From assembly GCA_036381595.1 (NCBI GenBank), contig DASVCN010000021.1, positions 1-64,000 on the forward strand: a stretch of DNA of 64,000 bases. Direction: 5' to 3'. Shown here piece by piece: positions 8,347-16,242 of the stretch. This stretch comes from Trueperaceae bacterium (GTDB lineage: Bacteria > Deinococcota > Deinococci > Deinococcales > Trueperaceae). How positions within the stretch are numbered: the first letter of the stretch is position 1; every line of letters starts with the position of its first letter. The position numbers were made by a program, and so were the translations under genes. A model generated the notes under the pieces. That model was given only the letters and a program-made list of their open reading frames with translations, was not told the DNA's origin and ran no database searches.

Positions 8347-9672
8347 TTACTGCATCTGGGACAGCTGATCGAGGAGTATGTCGTTCGACTCCTCGTTCAG
8401 GTCGGTGAGCGTCTCCTCGACGTCGTCTCCCGTGAAGATCGCGGCCATCGCTTCGTTGACCAGGTCGCGAACGAAGTCGTAGCCGGGCGTGGCCGGCTCG
8501 GCGGTGCCGTACTGGAGCAGTTCGAAGGCGGTCGCGTACTTAGGATTCGCCTCGAAGTAGTCGCCCAGGTTCTCGGCGACGCTCTCCCGAACCGGGAAGT
8601 AGTTGGTCACGCGCGCCCACTTCGCCTGCGCCTCTGGCGAGGTGTAGTGCTTGAGGAAGAGCCAGGCCGCGAGCTGGCTCTCCGGGGTCCCGGCCTGGGT
8701 GATGCTCACCGAGGGGCCGTAGACGTTCATCGCCGGATCGGGTGTGGTGTGCGGGAAGGCGGTGACGTCGAAGCCGAAGTTGGCGCCCGACTCGACCGCT
8801 CGCTCGTAGTAGGGGATGCCTACCGACGACCCGGTGGCGGTGAAGGTGGTGCCGATGCCGAAGTTCGCCTGGGCGCCGTACTGCTCGGTCTCGATCGCCG
8901 CGCAGCCGTCCTCGATCAGGCCCTGAAGGAAGTTCATCGCTTCGATGGCCTCGGGACTGTCGTAGGTGTACCGGTTGTTCTCGGCGTCGTAGATGTCTCC
9001 ACCGAAGGCGAACACCCAGGAGGCGAAGGTGCTGGCGCTGACCGAGATCTCGTAACCTATCGCCGCCTCGCCCTGGGCGTCGCTGAACGGGTTCTCGGCA
9101 GCCGCGCAAGCCACTTCACGGAACTCCTCGGGAGTCTGCGGGAACTCGTCGTAACCGAGCTCCTCGAGCCAGCTCTGGTTGTAGAACATCACTTCCATCG
9201 AACGGTTCGGCGGCCAGCCCAGTTGGGCGCCGCCGAAGCTCGGGAACACGTCGGCCTTGACGAATCCTTCGAAGAAGTCGCCGAGCTCCTCTTCGGAGTA
9301 ACCCCACTGCTCGCTTTCGACGAGCGGCCGCATGTCTATCAGCGCGTCGGCGAGCTGGTAGGTGGCCGCCTGGTTCTGGTAGGCGAGCAGCATCTGCGGC
9401 ATGTCGTCGGTGGCGAGGACCGGCAGCATCTTCTGGAAGAGGTCGCCGTAGTTGCCCTGGTTCTCGGCGACGACGGTGATGCCGTATTCGTTGGTCTCGT
9501 TGAACTCCTGGACGATCTCTTCCAGGACCTCGCCGTTAGGGCCGTCGTGCACATGCCAGAAGGTGACTGTCTGGCCGCTCGGGTCCACCCCTTCATAAGG
9601 GTTCTCCTGAGCCAACGCCGGCGTGAGGACGAGTCCCGCCAGAAGGCCGAGGAACAAGATTGAACGCCTCAT
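8347..9672 (-). CDS. sugar ABC transporter substrate-binding protein (family 1)
   Basis: A 441-residue extracytoplasmic solute-binding protein for a carbohydrate uptake (CUT1) ABC importer. It begins with a signal peptide (MRRSILFLGLLAGLVLTPA, probable cleavage after ALA before QEN) and has no lipobox, so it would be periplasmic. VTFWHVHDGPNGEVLEEIV followed by EFNETN is the typical N-terminal strand of family 1 binding proteins. It is the third gene of a leftward operon, downstream of the two permeases, an order opposite to the usual one. AGGGAGAA precedes the start. The ligand cannot be read from sequence. No ATPase gene is nearby; the MsmK-like ATPase at 32808-33962 could serve it. Confidence 0.9.
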   Translation of the reverse strand: MRRSILFLGLLAGLVLTPALAQENPYEGVDPSGQTVTFWHVHDGPNGEVLEEIVQEFNETNEYGITVVAENQGNYGDLFQKMLPVLATDDMPQMLLAYQNQAATYQLADALIDMRPLVESEQWGYSEEELGDFFEGFVKADVFPSFGGAQLGWPPNRSMEVMFYNQSWLEELGYDEFPQTPEEFREVACAAAENPFSDAQGEAAIGYEISVSASTFASWVFAFGGDIYDAENNRYTYDSPEAIEAMNFLQGLIEDGCAAIETEQYGAQANFGIGTTFTATGSSVGIPYYERAVESGANFGFDVTAFPHTTPDPAMNVYGPSVSITQAGTPESQLAAWLFLKHYTSPEAQAKWARVTNYFPVRESVAENLGDYFEANPKYATAFELLQYGTAEPATPGYDFVRDLVNEAMAAIFTGDDVEETLTDLNEESNDILLDQLSQMQ

Positions 9673-9796
9673 TCGTTCTCCCTTCGATCCGTGAAGTATT
9701 TCTCTTTACTTTAACCGTAGACGGGCGGCGCGAAACGCGATAGCGCGTTCACCGTTCCTACATCCGGGCCCGCGGCGCACTGCTACAGGCGGGTCC

Positions 9797-10669
9797 TCAG
9801 CCCTTGAGGCCCGAGGTAGCTATCCCCTCCGTGAACTGCTTCTGAGCCACGAAGTAGAGCACCAGCACCGGAAGGATGGTGATCATCGCGCCGGCCATCA
9901 ACAGGTGGGTCTCCGGCCCGGCGACGCCCATGAAGTTGTAGAGGCCCACCATCAGCGGCCGCCAGGTCGGGTTGGTCGTCACCAGGATCGGCCACAGGAA
10001 AGCGTTCCAGGAGGTGATGAAGGCGAGCAGAGTTACCGTAAGCATCACCGGTTTGCTCATCGGCACGACCACCGAGACGAGGAAGCGGAGGTGGCCGGCG
10101 CCGTCCATCCGCGCGGCGTCCCAGAGATCGAACGGGATGCGCGCGAAGAACTGACGAAGGAGGAAGATGCTCACCGCGTTGGCCATGAACGGCACCGTGA
10201 GTGCCTGCAAGGTGTTGATCCACGACCCGCCGGGCAGCGGGAAGATATCTCCGCGGATTATCAGGAACTGGGGGATGAAAGTGACCGTTTCGGGGATCAT
10301 CAGCGTGGCCAGAAGCATGGTGAAGATCAGGTCACGAGCCGGGAACTCGATGCGAGCGAAGGCGTAAGCGGCCAGCGTCGAGGTGACCAGGAGACCTGCG
10401 ATGGTCGTGCCGGTGATGATCACGCTGTTCATGAAGTATTGGGCGAACTCGGCCTGGTTCCAGGCGCGAACGTAGTTCGACCATTGCGGCGACTGGGGGA
10501 CCCAGGTGCGGGTGAGCGCCTCGCCCAGCGTCATCAGCGACGTCGAGACCATGTAGAAGAAAGGGGTGACGGCGACGACCGCACCGAACAGGAGCAGGAG
10601 GTAGACGGGCACGTACCTGAGGCGGTAGCCGACCGTCCCCCAGTCGGTCGGACGGCGGGCGCTAGCCAC
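9797..10669 (-). CDS. sugar ABC transporter permease, MalG-like
   Basis: A 290-residue inner-membrane permease with six predicted membrane segments. The cytoplasmic EAA loop reads DLWDAARMDGAGHLRFLVSV, the surface that docks the ATPase. The GTG start at 10669 is chosen because GAGGAG lies 9 bases upstream; the frame is open further upstream but only through the neighbouring permease gene. It belongs to the operon of the MalF-like permease (33 bases upstream) and the binding protein (124 bases downstream). Its C-terminus (EGIATSGLKG) is the usual MalG-type ending. CUT1 family membership is certain; the substrate is unknown. Confidence 0.88.
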   Translation of the reverse strand: MASARRPTDWGTVGYRLRYVPVYLLLLFGAVVAVTPFFYMVSTSLMTLGEALTRTWVPQSPQWSNYVRAWNQAEFAQYFMNSVIITGTTIAGLLVTSTLAAYAFARIEFPARDLIFTMLLATLMIPETVTFIPQFLIIRGDIFPLPGGSWINTLQALTVPFMANAVSIFLLRQFFARIPFDLWDAARMDGAGHLRFLVSVVVPMSKPVMLTVTLLAFITSWNAFLWPILVTTNPTWRPLMVGLYNFMGVAGPETHLLMAGAMITILPVLVLYFVAQKQFTEGIATSGLKG

Positions 10670-10701
10670 CTTCGCGTGCTCCTCGGGTCTTCTCTGCGAG
10701 G

Positions 10702-11943
10702 TTAGCCATAGAACACCTGTTTGCCCATGACGCGCTGCTGAGTGATGGTGACGAAGAGGATGACGAAGAAGAGCAGGAACGATTGCGCTGCCGCAAGGCT
10801 GAAGTTGCTCGCCTTGTAGAAGGTGTCGAAGATGAGGATGCTGGCGGTATCGACGGTATCGCGCGCGAAGGGAGTTCGCATCACGTAGAGCTGACTGAAA
10901 GCCTGCAGCGAGCCGATGAAACCGAGGAGCGTCAGGTAGTAGGTGACGGGCGACAGCAGCGGGACGGTGATGCTCCAGAACTTCTGCCGGGAGTTGGCCC
11001 CGTCGATCTCTGCCGCCTCGTAGAGCTCGCCGGGGATCCCGCCCAACCCGGCGAGGAAGATGACGACGTTGAGCCCGGTATAGGTCCACACGCCGAAGAT
11101 GATGATGCTCACCAGCGCCAGGCTGGGACCCAACCAGAGGCCGTCGAGCTGCCAGGCTACGCCGAGGCTCGCGAGCCAGCCGTTGAAGGCCGTGATCTGC
11201 TCCCCGAAGAGTAGCTCGAGAAGGGGTCGCGGTTCGAAGAGCCACCTCTGCGGCTCGATCCCCAGGAAGGCAAGCACCTGGTTCGCAGGGCTGAGGCTGC
11301 CCGGCGCCAGGCTGCTCCCCCGCGGGCTGAACAGCTGCGCGAAGACCACCGCCGCGGCGACCTGCGGAGTGACGTAGGGGAGGAAGTAGATCATCCTGAA
11401 CCCCTCCTTACCCCGGATCTTCTGGAACAGCAGAGTGGCGAGGACCAGTGCCAGCGCGATCTGAACCGGTATCGTCCCGAGCGCGTAGAAGAGAGTACGC
11501 ACCAGCGAAGCCAGGAACTCCTCGCTGCCTTCGCGCATCATCGTGCTCCAGCCCAGAGCGATGGCTACTCCGGCTGCGGTCAGGACGAGGGCGACGATGA
11601 ACCGGCCCCAGCGCCTGAGGCCCTCTCGGCTGAACGCCGAAGTCCAGAGCCAGTGAGCCACGAGCAGGGCCGCGAGGCCGACCGCGAACGCTAGCGCGGC
11701 GCCCCAGCTTCCCACCAGGTCGGAGTAGTGCTCGAAACCTATGTAGCCGCCCTTGCGGATGCGCCAACGGAAGAGGCTCATGTAGAAGGCGTAACCGATG
11801 GGGAAGAGGCCGAAAACAGCGATCAGGAAGACGGACGGCAGGATGAAGAGGTAGGCGGTCAGCTTCTCGCCGAAGCGGTGTCCGGTCCGACCGACCGCTC
11901 GAGTGGCAGGGCGGCTCGCTTTACCCTGCTGCAACTTCTCCAT
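10702..11943 (-). CDS. sugar ABC transporter permease, MalF-like with extra membrane segments
   Basis: A 413-residue inner-membrane permease, about 100 residues longer than common MalF-type CUT1 permeases. After the first membrane helix (about 30-57) there are two additional hydrophobic segments (about 80-104 and 112-132), and a long periplasmic insertion (SPRGSS to WQLDG) follows the third. The EAA motif ELYEAAEIDGANSRQKFWSI is intact, so it should couple normally to an ATPase. It is the first gene of the leftward operon. Its ATG overlaps the stop of a 21-codon reading frame that starts right behind a TAGGAT hexamer (see the entry at 11943-12020). Confidence 0.88.
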   Translation of the reverse strand: MEKLQQGKASRPATRAVGRTGHRFGEKLTAYLFILPSVFLIAVFGLFPIGYAFYMSLFRWRIRKGGYIGFEHYSDLVGSWGAALAFAVGLAALLVAHWLWTSAFSREGLRRWGRFIVALVLTAAGVAIALGWSTMMREGSEEFLASLVRTLFYALGTIPVQIALALVLATLLFQKIRGKEGFRMIYFLPYVTPQVAAAVVFAQLFSPRGSSLAPGSLSPANQVLAFLGIEPQRWLFEPRPLLELLFGEQITAFNGWLASLGVAWQLDGLWLGPSLALVSIIIFGVWTYTGLNVVIFLAGLGGIPGELYEAAEIDGANSRQKFWSITVPLLSPVTYYLTLLGFIGSLQAFSQLYVMRTPFARDTVDTASILIFDTFYKASNFSLAAAQSFLLFFVILFVTITQQRVMGKQVFYG

Positions 11944-12020
11944 CAGTTCGCTGCCGGCTTGCAGGAGGCGTGGGGACGAGGAGCGGACTGCGGCGGGTCG
12001 CTCGGCATGGCTACATCCTA
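11943..12020 (-). promoter_or_regulatory. possible leaderless promoter with a 21-codon coupled reading frame
   Basis: On the minus strand TAGGAT (12020-12015) lies 6 bases before an ATG at 12008. The 21-residue frame from that ATG ends in TGA at 11945-11943, sharing TGATG with the permease start. This would give a leaderless mRNA whose short frame is coupled to the permease. No convincing -35 box is seen, so this is tentative. Confidence 0.3.
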
Positions 12021-12159
12021 CCGTCCCGCTTCAGGGCGCCTTTCCGGCAGGGGACACGGTGCTTCTGGGCCGGAAGCGTGACTGTGACGAGCGAGACGTT
12101 GCACGGATGGACCCGACCTAACGTGGAGTTCCAACTGTGTCCGATTTTGGGAGGTACCG

Positions 12160-13677
12160 ATGAAGCACTGGACGCGATGGGCGTTCCTCGCGACTATGTC
12201 GCTGCTCCTGGCAGCCTGCAGTTCTACCCTCGATGCTCCGTCGACCACTACTGGGCCCGAAGCGGAGCCGAGTCCGAGCTCCGTGGACGTCGACGAGGCA
12301 GACCTAGACGAGGTAACGGCCACCTGGGCGGGGTACGACGTCGAGTTCGTCGGCACGGGCATGGGCAGCCAGTGGGACAGCGAGATCGACCGGGCAGAGC
12401 TCGAGTTCGGTCCTGCCGGCGTCGAGAAGGTGATAGCGCGGGCGACCGTGCGATACATAGATGACCCGGACTTCCCCGACTTCAACGGCTTCTCGGAACC
12501 CCAGCGGGTACTCTTCACGGCTTACGACGCAACCGGCGACGAGCTCGCGTCCGAGGTCGTGAGCAACGGCGTGCCGCCGGTCCATCCGAACCCGGAGGGC
12601 GACGAGGAGGGCGTTGGCGCCGCGCTCATCTACCAGGCCTCGTTCGACGGGGTCATCGACGGTTCAGCCGTCGCTTCGGTAGGGGCGCGGATCGTCGAGG
12701 CCGAGGGCGATTCGGATCCGGAGTACGAGAACAGGGCGCTCGAACTCTACGTCCTGCGGCGACCGGCCAACGGGGCGGTCTCGATCGGCGGCACGCCCAA
12801 CCAGTTCGTCTGGTGGAAGATCGATGCCGAAGTCGGCGAGTTCGAGATCGAACTGCCGACCGGCTTCGCTGGAGGCGAGGTGCCTGTCACCTTCTCCGTC
12901 ACCGACATGGAGCGCGACGAGCGTGTCGTGGTCCTGCAGGTGCTGTCGAACGGTGGGGCGCTGCTCGCCCAGCGCGTCTTCCAGACACCGGGTTTCTACG
13001 CGCCGGGGAGCGCCACGCTCGGCGGGACCTTCCTCCACTTCTGGTCCGAACGGGCCCTCGCGGATCTGGATCCTGGCTTCGACACTCGCGATGAACTGCT
13101 CCTGGCTACTCTGCTGGCCGAGGTTCCCGCAGGCACGGAGAGCCTCGTCATGCGCGTCGTCTCACCTAACCCGAACGAGGGTGAACTGTGGGGCGACTCG
13201 GTCATCTTCAGCGCCGTGTCGGCGGAGTTCGAGTTGGACTCAGGAGTCGAGCCTGAGCCGGAGCCTGAGCCGGAACCGGAACCGGAGCCGGAACCGGAGC
13301 CGGAACCGAGCGGCGGCCACGGTTGCACGCCCGGCTTCTGGAAGAACTGGACCGGGCTCGAGACCCAGCCTGACGCCTGGGCAGCCAGCGGCTTCGAGCA
13401 CGACCTGCTCTTCGCTCAGGTTTTCGAGGACGCCTTCCCCGGGATGACTCTGCTGGAGGTGGTGTCGCAGGGTGGCGGAGGCCTCAAGGCCTTGGGCAGA
13501 CACACGGTGGCGGCGCTCCTGAACGCCGCACACCCCGACGTTTCTTACGAGCTGAGCGTTCAGGACGTGATCGAGATGTTCGACGACGCCTACCCGGGCG
13601 GCGACTACGGAGCGCTGAAGTCCCTGTTCGAGGAGTTCAACGAACAGGGCTGTCCCCTGAACCGGAACCTCTTCTGA
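12160..13677 (+). CDS. surface lipoprotein with Glu-Pro linker and C-terminal CTPGFWKN module
   Basis: A 505-residue exported protein. The N-terminus (MKHWTRWAFLATMSLLLAAC) is a lipoprotein signal with lipobox LAAC, so it should be lipid-anchored. Residues about 25-355 form an acidic, beta-rich region of unknown family that may contain repeated units (RRPANGAVSIGG, TFSVTDMERDERVVVL). Ten Glu-Pro pairs then make a stiff spacer, followed by an approximately 115-residue end beginning GHGCTPGFWKNW and closing with EQGCPLNRNLF. The CTPGFWKN-type motif recurs at the C-terminus of many secreted bacterial proteins, and its role is unknown to me. The start has GGGAGG 6 bases upstream. It is a stand-alone gene with a hairpin terminator. 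No enzymatic motif is recognised. Confidence 0.75.
   Translation: MKHWTRWAFLATMSLLLAACSSTLDAPSTTTGPEAEPSPSSVDVDEADLDEVTATWAGYDVEFVGTGMGSQWDSEIDRAELEFGPAGVEKVIARATVRYIDDPDFPDFNGFSEPQRVLFTAYDATGDELASEVVSNGVPPVHPNPEGDEEGVGAALIYQASFDGVIDGSAVASVGARIVEAEGDSDPEYENRALELYVLRRPANGAVSIGGTPNQFVWWKIDAEVGEFEIELPTGFAGGEVPVTFSVTDMERDERVVVLQVLSNGGALLAQRVFQTPGFYAPGSATLGGTFLHFWSERALADLDPGFDTRDELLLATLLAEVPAGTESLVMRVVSPNPNEGELWGDSVIFSAVSAEFELDSGVEPEPEPEPEPEPEPEPEPEPSGGHGCTPGFWKNWTGLETQPDAWAASGFEHDLLFAQVFEDAFPGMTLLEVVSQGGGGLKALGRHTVAALLNAAHPDVSYELSVQDVIEMFDDAYPGGDYGALKSLFEEFNEQGCPLNRNLF
13249..13308 (+). repeat. 6-bp tandem repeat encoding the (Glu-Pro)10 linker
   Basis: Ten in-frame copies of GAGCCT/GAGCCG/GAACCG encode ten Glu-Pro pairs inside the lipoprotein gene. 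Codon variation between copies suggests some age, but copy number may still vary between strains. Confidence 0.9.
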
Positions 13678-13706
13678 GGTACCGCTAGCGCCACTTCGGT
13701 CGGCGA

Positions 13707-13730
13707 GGGGGAACCGCCGGTGCTTCCCCC
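13707..13730 (+). terminator. hairpin terminator after the lipoprotein gene
   Basis: GGGGGAA (13707-13713) pairs with TTCCCCC (13724-13730) around a 10-base loop, 30 bases after the lipoprotein stop and before the convergent mutarotase-like gene. Confidence 0.5.
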
Positions 13731-13764
13731 TCCCCCCTCTCTCAGACAGGTCGGGCGGAGCTCG

Positions 13765-14853
13765 TCACGGCCAGCGGGCTGAGAACGGGACGCGCAACTC
13801 GCGTCCCAGGCCGTCGGCCAGCAGCAGGTGAGCGTCCTCACGTTCTAACGAGGCGACCTTCGCGAATCCGGGTGGCAACGGTACGACTCCGAAGGCGTAG
13901 TCGATGATCGTGGCCGAGCCGGCAGAGAGGCGCACGGACGTCGGTACGCCCAGGCGCTCGAGGCGGTTGGGGCCGGTCGAGGCGACATGGCCATGGTGGA
14001 AGAAGCTGGTCACCTCCTCGACCCCAAGCACTCTCGAGTGACGTCCGGAGAAGGGCGGGTAGTAACGACCCGCGTTGCTCAGCCAGAGGAGGGTGCTCCG
14101 AAGTACCCGGTTCGGCCGGAGCGCGAACCAGAGCCAGCCGCTCTCGGGAGCCACCGCTGCCGACCAGGCGAACTCCAGTCTCGGATCGCTCGCCAGCAGG
14201 AGGATCTCCTCGCTTCCCTCGAGCGTCGGGTAACGCGACAGGTCCACCGTCCCGCCGGCGGCCAGCGCCACCCGTTCGAGCGACTCGAACTCCTGTGGGT
14301 ACTCGAGCAACGACCTGCCGCGCTCCGGGTCGCTCTCTACGGGGTGAGGGGGTGTGCCGGCCCAGCTGAAGGGTGAGAAGGAGAGCAGCAGCTGCTCCCC
14401 CGGCGGCACCCTCAGCATCGTGTGATGTCCCATGGGCAACTCGCCGGCACCGCCTTCGAAGGTGTGCCTCTGGTAGACGACCGGCTGACCGGGCTCCAGC
14501 CGGACCTCCTTCAGCACCTTCGCGCCCGCGACCCGGCCCGCCAGCTCGAGGAGGAGGCGCTCCGAGCCGTGCTCGAGCTCGCGCCATCGGCCGTTGGCCG
14601 TGAGGCCGTGATCGCGCCCCTCCTCAACCAGCAGGTCGTTGGCTCCGAAGGGCGCGCAGAAGAAGTCGCCGCGGAGGTGCTGGAGCATGGGGATGTCGGC
14701 CGCACCCGCTTCGTTCACCCAGGGTGCCTCGTGGAGCGGCTCGAACTGCTCTTCCCCGAACCGGAACCGGGCCGGGCCGATCTGCCCGCCGATCTCGAAC
14801 ACGCCGATCGCGACGACTCCGTTGTCCAGGTGCCAGGTCTTCGGCTCGCTCAT
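13765..14853 (-). CDS. galactose mutarotase-like (aldose epimerase superfamily) protein
   Basis: A 362-residue cytoplasmic protein with no signal peptide. Segments such as IPMLQHLRGDFFCAPFGAND, GLTANGRW, VYQRHTFEGGAGELPMGHHT and the sugar-gene neighbourhood suggest the beta-sandwich fold of aldose 1-epimerases and related glucose-6-phosphate epimerases. The conserved His residues in NDLLVEEGRDHGLTANG and PMGHHTM are candidate ring-opening residues. The exact substrate is unknown; uncharacterised members of this type often sit in sugar-degradation loci. It is transcribed leftward, downstream of the ROK regulator gene with a 97-base gap, so the two may be co-transcribed. The start has only a weak ribosome binding site. 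Confidence 0.6.
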   Translation of the reverse strand: MSEPKTWHLDNGVVAIGVFEIGGQIGPARFRFGEEQFEPLHEAPWVNEAGAADIPMLQHLRGDFFCAPFGANDLLVEEGRDHGLTANGRWRELEHGSERLLLELAGRVAGAKVLKEVRLEPGQPVVYQRHTFEGGAGELPMGHHTMLRVPPGEQLLLSFSPFSWAGTPPHPVESDPERGRSLLEYPQEFESLERVALAAGGTVDLSRYPTLEGSEEILLLASDPRLEFAWSAAVAPESGWLWFALRPNRVLRSTLLWLSNAGRYYPPFSGRHSRVLGVEEVTSFFHHGHVASTGPNRLERLGVPTSVRLSAGSATIIDYAFGVVPLPPGFAKVASLEREDAHLLLADGLGRELRVPFSARWP

Positions 14854-14950
14854 AGGTGGACGCCGCAGCGGAGCCGGCGTGGGCTTCGGGCGTCACGGTA
14901 GGGGCACAAGCTCCCCTCATCACGAGTCCCTTGTTCGTTCCTCCTCCGCT

Positions 14951-16111
14951 TCATCTGCCGGGGGCCACCGCCTGAGGGAGGGCCGCGAAGGCGTCGTAGA
15001 GGGGCAGAGCCGCCGCGCCGAGTGCCGCCGTGTCGTCGCCCGCCCGGCCTGCTTTGATCATCGCGTAACTGGGACGGTTGGGCATCCTGAGGGGAGCCGT
15101 GAGGTCGGCGACCCGCGCCACCAGGTACTCGAGCACCTCCCGGCTGTGGCGCCCCCCGAACACGATGGCGTCGAGGTCGAGCAGGTTGTCGACTCCTGCC
15201 ACCGCCTCGGCCAGGTAGCCGGCGGCACGCTCGAACCAGGCGACGAGGGCCGGGTCCCGCCGGGCCAGACCGGCCGCGATCGCCTCCGGCTGCGCCTGGC
15301 CTTCGCCCAGCTCACGCCGAAGAGCCAGTATCGAGGTGCGGCTCTCGAGAGGGACCGTCCCTTCCTGCAACCGCAGCGGCAGGTGTCCGAACTCCCCGGC
15401 GTTCAGGCCGCTTCCTCGGTACACCCGGTTGTTGAAGAAGAGCCCGCCGCCCACGCCGAGGCCTATGTAGACGTAGAGGAAGTTGGAGTGGTGCCGCCCG
15501 GCTCCGTACCAGTGCTCGCCTATCGCCGCCGCGGTTGCGTTGTTCTCCAGGATCACCGGCAGCCCGAGCGCGCCGGCGAGCAGGTCGCGAAGGGGCACGT
15601 CGTGCCATCCGGGGAAGTTGGGGGGACCCCGCACCGTTCCCCGCTCCAGGTCGAGCGGCCCGACCGTCACGACCCCGGCGCCCAGGATCTTGTCCTCGGA
15701 CACGTTGCTTCCCGCCAGCAACCGCCCGTAGTTCGTCCGAAGCAGTTCCAGGGCTTCCTCGGGATCGGGCGGGGCGATCTCCTGGCCCACGCTGTGGACG
15801 ACGGAGCCCTTGAGATCAACGAGCACGGCCGAGATCAGGTCGCGGTCGAGGTGGAGTCCAACGGAGTAGACGGCGGAGGCGGCCAGGTCGAGTTCGACCG
15901 GTGGCTGGCCGCGTTCGAGCGGCCGGCGGCCCGTCTCCACCACCCAACCCTCAGCGATCAGCCCACCCACGATATTGCTCACGGCCGCCGGCGTGAGGCC
16001 GGTGTCGCGTGCGATCTCGGCGCGGGTGACCGGCGCTCGCAGGCGGATCCGCTCGAGCACGGCGGCGCGGTTGGCATCGCGAACGGTGGTCGCGTTGGAG
16101 GCAACGCTCAT
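14951..16111 (-). CDS. ROK family transcriptional repressor (NagC/XylR type) lacking the zinc-cysteine motif
   Basis: A protein of about 386 residues with an N-terminal winged helix (VTRAEIARDTGLTPAAVSNIV) and a C-terminal ROK sugar-kinase-like domain (GAGVVTVGPLD, ENNATAAAIGEHWYGAG, YIGLGVGGGLF, NAGEFGHLPL). The zinc loop CxCGxxGCxE that normally follows the GH(M/L) motif is absent: after GEFGHLPLRL there is no cysteine. It most likely controls the divergent sugar operon through the palindrome at 16155-16175. The start at 16111 is preferred to 16120 because a TAGAAT hexamer lies 7 bases upstream, giving a leaderless transcript. The effector is presumably a sugar of the adjacent pathway. Confidence 0.85.
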   Translation of the reverse strand: MSVASNATTVRDANRAAVLERIRLRAPVTRAEIARDTGLTPAAVSNIVGGLIAEGWVVETGRRPLERGQPPVELDLAASAVYSVGLHLDRDLISAVLVDLKGSVVHSVGQEIAPPDPEEALELLRTNYGRLLAGSNVSEDKILGAGVVTVGPLDLERGTVRGPPNFPGWHDVPLRDLLAGALGLPVILENNATAAAIGEHWYGAGRHHSNFLYVYIGLGVGGGLFFNNRVYRGSGLNAGEFGHLPLRLQEGTVPLESRTSILALRRELGEGQAQPEAIAAGLARRDPALVAWFERAAGYLAEAVAGVDNLLDLDAIVFGGRHSREVLEYLVARVADLTAPLRMPNRPSYAMIKAGRAGDDTAALGAAALPLYDAFAALPQAVAPGR

Positions 16112-16126
16112 CGCCGGCATTCTACG

Positions 16127-16198
16127 TTGACAGGCACGGGCGTCGCCGGTAGATTAAGTCAAACGCTTTAACTTACTCGCTTCGGGGAGGCCGAAGCG
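16127..16198 (+). promoter_or_regulatory. promoter and ROK-type palindromic operator of the mannose-type operon
   Basis: TTGACA (16127-16132), a 17-base spacer and TAGATT (16150-16155) form a near-consensus promoter. A 21-bp near-palindrome follows at 16155-16175, with arms TAAGTCAAA and TTTAACTTA around CGC, overlapping the -10 end and the expected transcription start, a position suited to repression. An 8-bp hairpin (16178-16185 with 16191-16198) sits in the leader. Confidence 0.75.
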
Positions 16199-16242
16199 GT
16201 CTCGGGAAAGCAGAACGCGAGTAGCAACGCGAGGAGGAGAAC

